DNA from: Callorhinus ursinus
Lineage: Eukaryota > Chordata > Mammalia > Carnivora > Otariidae
DNA length: 64,000 nucleotides
Assembly: GCF_003265705.1 (NCBI RefSeq)
Contig: NW_020312788.1
Span: 7,480,695 to 7,544,694 of the forward strand
Reading direction: 5' to 3'
Below the pieces are notes generated by a model, which saw only the letters and a list, made by a program, of their open reading frames with translations, was not told the origin of the DNA and searched no databases. Both the position numbers and the translations under genes were made by a program. Below, piece by piece: positions 57,000-64,000 of this stretch (position 1 is the first letter of the stretch; each line of letters starts with the position of its first letter).

Positions 57000-58850
57000 T
57001 TGGTTATTTTCCCTTAATTTCTCCCCCCCACTCTTCAAGGACATACCCTCCCACATAAACGTTCCAAACAGCATGGTAAGGGCTAGAGAGGGCTACAAAG
57101 CAATTCTCTGATGAATATCTTCCAAAGACAGGATCTAAGGTAGGGCTAACTAGTAATAGAGACAAGCAAGCCGGCATCAGGTACTGGTTAAGGAGAACCG
57201 GTCAGGATCCAGACCGAGGCAGACAGGACTTTTTAAGGCAAGCAAGGTAGCTTCCATCACAGTGACTAAGTAGGGCAGGCACTACCCAGTGTGAATGTCT
57301 GGAATTTAGACAGACAGAGGAGGTCCAACAAGGCCCGTCCCTGCTGGGGAAACAAAAGCAATAAAAATTTTAAATAGAGAATTGGTTGTACTGGTATTAG
57401 AGGACAGATAAGATGACAGAATGACCTAGAGGAACATGGAAAGAGTGAGGGCAGGCAGGGAGCAACTACTTCCCCGGGGATGGGGGGTGGGGGAAAGAGA
57501 TCCAGAGGCCCCAAATATCCTCAAAGCGAGTTGTTACTCTTCCAAACCTCAGGTCCTCACTCTTCAGTTTCTGGTGCCAATTAGGAAGCTATTATCTTTT
57601 AGCTACAAACCTAGTCTTCTATATTATGCTTTGAAATACTGGGGCTAGGACCCTGCAAACTTCACCTTTCTTTTGCTTACTGTCTGTTTTGTGTGAGGGG
57701 TCTATTCATGGTACTCCAGCAATGGCCTTCCCCGAGTATTGGTAATTGATTCTAGTTTCTATCTTTTTCCCCATGCTCCTAGAACCAGCCATATTGTGCC
57801 CACTCAGAGGTCTCAGCTCTAGCTGGAGAGTGCCCCATCCTCAGAAGGAGTCAAACTCTGTAGGATTCCTCATCTGAATTTCTAGGGTATCAGACCTCAA
57901 CCTGCTTCCTTCTGCTCTTCCTTCTGCTGATACCTCTAGGGTATCATACCCTCAACCTCTTCCTTCTGCTGCCCCTTCCCTAGGGAGGGAGCTTCTCCCT
58001 GCAGTTACTCTCATTGTGTTACCCTGTATTTTCTTGCTGCCTATTGAGTCATTCAATACCTACTTAACCAATTATTTCCTTGAAATTCTCTTCATTTCTA
58101 TTTCCTTGTCCAGACTCTGACATATTCTCCCACCCCCTTATGAGATCTTTGTACCTGCACACAAAAAGTAGATGATGCATCCTTTGTGCACCAGATGTCC
58201 TAGAGAGTGAGGGAATCTGGGAGGGAGTTTGGGAATGTTGTGTTCCTGATAATATCCCAGAGGAAGTCACCCTGAGCTTCTCATGCCTAACCTCACCATG
58301 GCTGGCATTCTTTGTTCACTATCAATCCTTCCATATGGTACATTCTAGGAAGGTATAGATCACATGGCAGCATCTAGCCTGACACACAGGCACTCATTAA
58401 GTTATCTGTTGATAAATCACATAAGTAAATAGAGCATGGAAAGGTTTTCATGTATCTGTGTAAAACTGATGACGATTACCTATAACTACTACTCAATAAT
58501 GTGGTCATTCATAAAACTTATGCCTACATTTCAGTTTGCTTCCATGACTTGTTAGTAAAGAAGTAATGCAATAAATAGTTCCTTCGTGACTAGAAAGATG
58601 CTTAACTTACAAATACAGTCAAATACATATATTGTGACTTTTCCTGAGTATTAAGGAAAAGGAATGGACTTTATGAACTTTCTGGATCCAGATTCATCTT
58701 GACAGATTTTGAAGGAAATGTATAACCCATGCCTTATATTTTCTTTTGAATAGAAAATTCTTTTCAATAGAAAATTCAGATCTAAATGGAAAATCACGAT
58801 CTATTTTACAAAAGAATGAAATTCACATCAAACTATTTTTTTATTTAAAA
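57000..58850. other. Unique non-coding sequence with 54-bp duplication
   Basis: No gene recognised. Contains the imperfect duplication at 57881-57970. Confidence 0.45.
57881..57970. repeat. Imperfect local duplication, period 54
   Basis: The segment from 57881 (TCTAGGGTATCAGACC...TTCTGCT) recurs at 57935-57970 with a few differences. An extra CTTCCTTCTGCT unit lies between them. Confidence 0.8.
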
Positions 58851-59416
58851 GACAGAATGGGAGAAGATATTTGCAAGTGACATATCAGATAAAGGGCTAG
58901 TATCCAAAATCTATAAAGAACTTATCAAACTCAACACCCAAAGAACAAATGATCCAATCAAGAAATGGGCAGAAGACACGAACAGACATTTTTCCAAAGA
59001 AGACATCCAAATGGCCAACAGACACATGAAAAAGTGCTCCACATCGCTCGGCATCAGGGAAATCCAAATCTCAATGAGATACCACTTCACACCGGTCAGA
59101 ATGGCTAAAATTAACAAATCAGAAAACAACAGATATTGGAGGGGATGCAGAGAGAGGGGAACCCTCCTACACTGTTGGTGGGAATGCAAGCTGGTGCAGC
59201 CACCCTGTAAAACTGTATAGAGGTTCCTCAAACAGTTGAAAATAGAGCTACCGTATGACCCAGCAATTGCACTACTGGGTATTTACCCCGAAGATACAAA
59301 TGTTGTGATCCGAAGGGGTACGTGCACCCCGATGTTTATAGCAGCAATGTCCACAATAGCCAAACTATAGAAAGAGCCAAGATGTCCATCGACAGATGAA
59401 TGGATAAAGAAGATGT

Positions 59417-59417
<1 letters not shown>

Positions 59418-59460
<43 letters not shown>
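59418..59460. repeat. (CA)n microsatellite inside L1
   Basis: About 21 perfect CA units where carnivore L1 elements usually have a short TATATATACA run. Confidence 0.96.
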
Positions 59461-59466
<6 letters not shown>

Positions 59467-59889
59467 AATGGAATATTATGCAGTCATCAAAAGGAATGAA
59501 ATCTTGCCATTTGCAATGACGTGGATGGAACTGGAGGGTATTACGCTGAATGAAATAAGTCAATCAGAGAAAGACATGTATCATATGGTCTCACTGATAT
59601 GAGGAATTCTTAATCTCAGGAAACAAACTGAGGGTTGCTGGAGTGGTGAGGGGTGGGAGGGAGGGGTGGCTGGGTGATAGACATTGGGGAGGGTATGTGC
59701 TATGGTGAGTGCTGTGAATTGTGTGAGACTGTTGAATCACAGACCTGTACCTCTGAAACAAATAATACATTATATGTTAAAAAAACAAAAAGAAGATAGT
59801 AGGAAGGGAAAAATGAAGGGGGGGAAATTGGAGGGGAAGATGAACCATGAGAGACTATGGACTCTGAGAAACAAACTGAGGGTTCTAGA

Positions 59890-59912
59890 GGGGAGGGGGG
59901 TGGGGGGATGGG
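59890..59912 (+). other. G-quadruplex-forming tract of L1 3' UTR
   Basis: G-runs of 4, 6, 6 and 3 with loops of 1-2 bases, in the L1 3' UTR. The same motif appears inverted at 51562-51584. Confidence 0.85.
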
Positions 59913-60054
59913 TTAGCCTGGTGATGGGTATTAAAGAGGGCATGTACTGAATGGAACACTGGTGTTATATGCAAACAATGAATCATGGAACATTACATCA
60001 AAAACTAATGATGTAATGTATAGTGATTAACATAACATCATAAAATAAAAAAAT

Positions 60055-61415
60055 TTAAAAAAGATAAATGACACTATTTTAAAACAGTAGTTTAGAAAGT
60101 GGGTATTACTGCAAACATGTTAAATTTGAAATTCATGACTTGAGAATCTGTTAAATTTCAGGAGCTTGCTTTGAAAAGTATTATGTATTGGTGATACATG
60201 AGTTAAAAAGCACATTTTGCGTAACATGTGGGCAGACTGGTCCTCTAGTGACTTAAAGACTAATGGTCAGAGAAGTTAAATGACTGATCCCACTCAGGGC
60301 TTCTAACTCTCAACTCCAGATTTTTTCCCTATATCATGCACCCTTCAGAGAAAAAAAAAACCTGGTAGGAATTCACCTTTATTAGTACTTACATGAATAA
60401 TAGAATAGCTTTAAGTCATTGTACATAACAACATATATATATGTACATATATATGTATATGTACATATGCTGTTTGGTCTTATCACGTCACTAAATGAGG
60501 TAACGTGACCGGATGATAAAGGTTACCCAGAATTTGGGGGAAAAATGTTCTGGGACTGAGTATCAAGACATGATTCTGGAGTGAGGGACATTGTGGGAGA
60601 ATGAGAAACTTAGAAGCGTCAATCTCCCCCAAAGAAAGAGGATATTTACAGGAATTAAACAGAAAACATGAAAGAGTAAAGGCATCATTGATTTGGAAAA
60701 GATAGTTTCATAATCCCTTGCACTCACGTTGCAGATTTAGGCATGGAGATAAATATGCTTCTGCAGTGAGAGCCTGCATATAATCCTGAGCTTGTTTTCC
60801 TGGTCAACCCCTGACCAGAGCAGGTGGATTGTTGAATCCTTTAACATTACAACCTGGTCATAGAAAGATGAAATTGTTGCGGGAACGGGGATGCTGTCAT
60901 ATGGACTTGTTTTACCAGATATTAAAAAAACACATACATTTAACAAGTTCATGTGGATCATTCATAAATATTTTTAAAATAAATTGCAAAGTTCATAAGG
61001 TCATTATGGGTGATGATGGTATTTTCATCTTTGAAAATACCTGTATTTGTAGTTACATGGTATCTTATAAAGTTCCATGACTTTGTTTGCAGAAAACACT
61101 ATTGAGAACACTATTTTGAATTCTCTAATTTGTGGAGACACATGAAGCTCTTTCAAACTTTTAGAGTGAAGCATTATTGAGATTTTCTATAAAATACAGG
61201 AAACCTAGATAAGAAGGTCTCCCTGTTAATCTGCATGGGTAGATGTGTTCTGTGAATGCCTTCTGCATTCCTAGTGCCCACCTTGTGAAAGCCACTAAAC
61301 CATTTCTGAGGAAGAAGCAAAATGATCCAATTTGAGACTTTCTTAAGAATCTCTAAGAGAAAAATGTACTACTAGTGTGGTATGGTGATTCTGTGCAAGA
61401 ATAGAGTGTTAAAAC
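60055..61415. other. Unique non-coding sequence with TA/TG-rich run
   Basis: An alternating TATA/TACA/TATG run lies at 60429-60471. No gene recognised. Confidence 0.45.
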
Positions 61416-61419
61416 TTAC

Positions 61420-61600
61420 AATCTTAAAACCATGGACTGTCAGGTTTGGAAGGTTCTTTAAAGTATCTTACCCAACCAGTCGAAGTTCCATTGTCCCTCA
61501 ACTTGCTATAGATAGTCATTAAGTTTCTGTTTAAATATCTACAGTGACCGGAGTTCCATCACCTTTGGAGATAGTTTATAGGGTAACCACAATTACTGGG
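61420..61600 (-). mobile_element. L3/CR1-type LINE fragment, antisense
   Basis: 'ggtttggaaggttctttaaa' followed by 'agtgaccggagttccatcac' parallels the reverse complement of L3/CR1 3' sequence. Confidence 0.5.
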
Positions 61601-61858
61601 ACTAGTTTGACCTCTTGAGGTTAGAATGAGGCCAAACCCAGTGATATGAAGAAAGTGCCATGTCACATCACCTTGGAGTTAGTTCCCATGAAAAACGCCC
61701 ACTTTTTGATTGTTTCTCCTGTGACAGTTTCACGTTCCTTTCCCATCCTTGCCAATTGTGTCAGTAGTAGGAGAGGGAAGATTTTCCACTTACCCACCCC
61801 TCTGCCCACCTCCTGTATTTAAAGATGCACCCAGCAATAACTTTGTAGTTGCTTATTT

Positions 61859-62158
61859 CAGTGTTTCCCCAAGTGGGTTTTGTGGGACATCATTCTCACA
61901 AGCATACTATATGAAAAACGTTTCAAAGGCCGAATACATGCAGGAAATGTTGCAAATCTATATGCTTCTCATTGCAATTCACAGTGAATAGGATCATACT
62001 AAAAGCTCTAGGAAGCCCTTGAGAAAAGAAACCTGTTTAACTTTCTATAGTTTAGTATTCCCCAAACTTCTTTGATCTTAGAATCCTTTTTCAAGTAACA
62101 TCTGCTAGCATTTCTTTGAACCAACTGTTCTTTCGAAATGCATGTTGAGAAATGCTGG
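61859..62158. mobile_element. Possible hAT-type DNA transposon fossil
   Basis: Begins CAGTGTTTCCCCAAG and ends GTTGAGAAATGCTGG, which read inward as related hAT terminal inverted repeats. About 300 bp long. 'ttccccaaacttctttgatc' also fits such elements. No 8-bp target-site duplication remains. Confidence 0.4.
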
Positions 62159-62159
62159 C

Positions 62160-63795
62160 CATAAATTTACTGAGATGTCAAATCATACGAGGAGGATGGA
62201 ACAAATATTTGGTCAAGTACGTTTTTAGTAATAGGAGATGTCATGTAATAAGAAGAAAAGACAACATCATCACCACTGTATCATTGTTTTCTGCCTTTGC
62301 TTTCCCTGATTTTGCCCAAGTCCTCCCCTTGGGGTCTCACGATTTTGCTCATTTGTCTTGTTCTATGCATGGGCATTACAGCCTCATACAAACTACAGGT
62401 CAGAGACCATTTATAAGAATTCTGTGGAGCCTTAAAACATCTTAATAAGACCACCACTATAATGTTCTTTTTAAAGAAGGGCAATGGGTTGGGGAGAATT
62501 AGCCAGAGCAACTATTACAAGCATTCACTTTTCTTCATTATAAAGATAAGTGGTTATATGGCATGAAATTCCTTGCCAGACAAAAAAAAAACCGACCAAA
62601 ACACTTGATGAATATTTAATAATTAAAGATAATTTATTCTCAGGTGGAGTTTACCAAAGAAGGTCCTAGGAACAGGTTTTTTTTTTTTCTTTTTCTTTTT
62701 TAAGCTAGATGTCAAACTATGGGAGCAATAGAAAATCTTAGCAAGCCACACCAAGAAGGAAAAAAAAAGGGTCCTGTTATTTAAACTATATTTTATAACT
62801 AAATGCTTGGAATTGTGGCTTTCAGTTGATATTTCCTGGTTATGATTTGGTGGTATTTGCAACAAGGGTTTAATACTCTGACCTGTGCTTTATTACTTAT
62901 CAGTAATTTTATAGCTAACGACCAAACTAAAGCAAAATCAGAAAATGGACACAATTACGGTAGAATTTACAGAGAATACAATTCATCTCCTCTGATAAGG
63001 CAATATAAAATCTCTCCATTGCTATAATGGGTCATTCTCAAATGGGGGTTCTCTAGATTGTTTGATTAGACAACATTTTAAGAATTAAGAGAAAACGCTC
63101 CTATAATGTGGTGGTTTTTTAACAAGGAAATAAGATTTCCTTTTTAAAATCTCCTTTTTTTAGAACATGAACCAACACTCTTCATAATGATAATTTGATA
63201 ATTACTGTATTTCTAAGTTGAGGAAACTGGTAGAAAATAAAATATCCTTTGTTGGCAGTCAGTAAATGTTAAAAAAACAAAACAAAACCAACGACCCTGA
63301 AAACAGAATCAGCAGGGTTCTTCAGAATGTAAAACTGAGAAAATGGAATTGACTGAGATATTGCCCAACAATAATTTATGAATTGTAGTGTTTTATATAT
63401 ATATACATATATAAAATTCACACACACACACGCATGCACATACTCACACATATACAAGAACCATTTCCAAGAATGTGTATTAAAATTCGATAGGAGAAAA
63501 AAATAAGTGGGGTCTTCCTTTATTTTATGGTCTTTAAAATTGGAAATCATAAGAAATGAGTTCACATCAAGTACTAAGAAAAGCAGATGAGAGGGTCTCT
63601 GCCTTTATTTCAGTGCTTTGACTATGAAACTAGCAGGTATTGATTAAAAGTTGTTATCATACTGATAGGAATTCAATAAATCATGTGGAATGCGTTAGTA
63701 TTTTTAGATTGAGGAATATGTCTGTAAAATTTCCTAAACATAAATACCATCTCATTACAGCCGCCACATTTCTGTGGTGTTCTGAGAGGGGAAGG
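62160..63795. other. Unique non-coding sequence
   Basis: Contains a TA/CA-rich run at about 63392-63462 and homopolymers near 62679. No gene recognised. Confidence 0.45.
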
Positions 63796-63799
63796 GTGG

Positions 63800-63990
63800 G
63801 ATTTTGAATCCCATCTCTGCCCCTTACTGGCTGTGTGATCATAGGCAAGTTACAGACACCGCTGAGCCTCCACCGTTGGTTACTGTACGCAAGACAGGTG
63901 TAACAGTGGTACCCTCACTGAGCTGGGATCATGACTCATACAAGATCCCAAAGTGTCCTCCCTTTAGTAGGTATATAATAAATCTTGTAT
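63800..63990 (+). mobile_element. MIR SINE at window edge
   Basis: 'aatcccatctctgcccctta', 'ctggctgtgtgatcataggc' and 'gtaggtatataataaatc' are MIR landmarks. Confidence 0.8.
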
Positions 63991-64000
63991 CTCTTTCCAT

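Larger units (their letters stand above)
58853..60050 (+). mobile_element. Carnivore LINE-1 3' end, relatively young
   Basis: Late ORF2 followed by the carnivore 3' UTR, close to the consensus as I recall it: 'gggagaagatatttgcaagt', 'actgttggtgggaatgcaag', 'acctgtacctctgaaac', 'gagactatggactctgagaa' and 'atgatgtaatgtatagtgat'. The 3' UTR holds its usual internal A-run and G-rich tract (59890-59912). 5'-truncated at about 58853, so it lacks ORF1 and the reverse transcriptase core. A CA array has replaced the usual TA-rich stretch (59418-59460). Confidence 0.93.

Noticed and set aside
59750..59790. Second 3' transduction in the L1 at 58853-60050, because of an internal A-run
   Set aside because: The internal A-run followed by a G-rich segment is part of the normal carnivore L1 3' UTR as I recall it, not passenger DNA.

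Overview
This is non-coding mammalian genomic DNA from a carnivoran. The clearest clue is at least nine tRNA-derived Can-SINE copies with heads of the GGGGCGCCTGGGTGGCTCAG type. This type is shared by arctoid caniforms (bears, pinnipeds, mustelids). It differs from the youngest dog SINEC_Cf head and from the felid consensus. Carnivore LINE-1 3' ends with their characteristic G-rich 3' UTR are also present. The species is not determined; 'arctoid caniform' is an inference from repeat families recalled from memory. No protein-coding gene could be supported. The longest open frames (up to 174 codons) lie in repeats, in microsatellites or opposite low-complexity DNA.

Layout. 1-4600: unique AT-rich DNA with a possible hAT fossil and a MIR. 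4640-6535: an old L2 split by an antisense L1. 6580-10690: L1/L2 scraps and unique DNA. 10690-15035: a long L1 running from 5' UTR through ORF1 and the start of ORF2, then deleted to its 3' end, carrying two antisense Can-SINEs (one holding a 100-N gap). 15250-21480: a possible solo LTR, a MaLR-like piece, L2 (+), MIRs, a long antisense L2 split by a SINE, and a second possible LTR. 21480-31100: mostly unique, with an isolated CpG island at about 24830-25410, the best promoter candidate in the window. 31100-35290: L2, MIR, antisense L1 and a GAAA array. 35300-46990: SINEs, L3/CR1, an L1 with an apparent 3' transduction (39348-40106), L2, L1 and a second gapped GAAA array. 47000-54000: mostly unique, with homeodomain-like motif clusters and one exon-like segment (53195-53318). 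54100-55500: a GC-rich, CpG-poor block. 55500-64000: SINEs, MIRs, a young-looking L1 with a CA array, L3 and a possible hAT fossil.

The most interesting event is the 39.3-40.1 kb insertion. A short L1 3' end is followed by about 600 bp of non-L1 sequence that has its own poly(A) signal and tail. The whole unit is enclosed by one 20-bp target-site duplication, the signature of L1-mediated 3' transduction. The other leads are the orphan CpG island, the exon-like segment and the candidate conserved regulatory elements near 49.6, 50.2 and 52.7 kb. All repeat family names are from recall; no database search was run, and edges without a visible target-site duplication are approximate.
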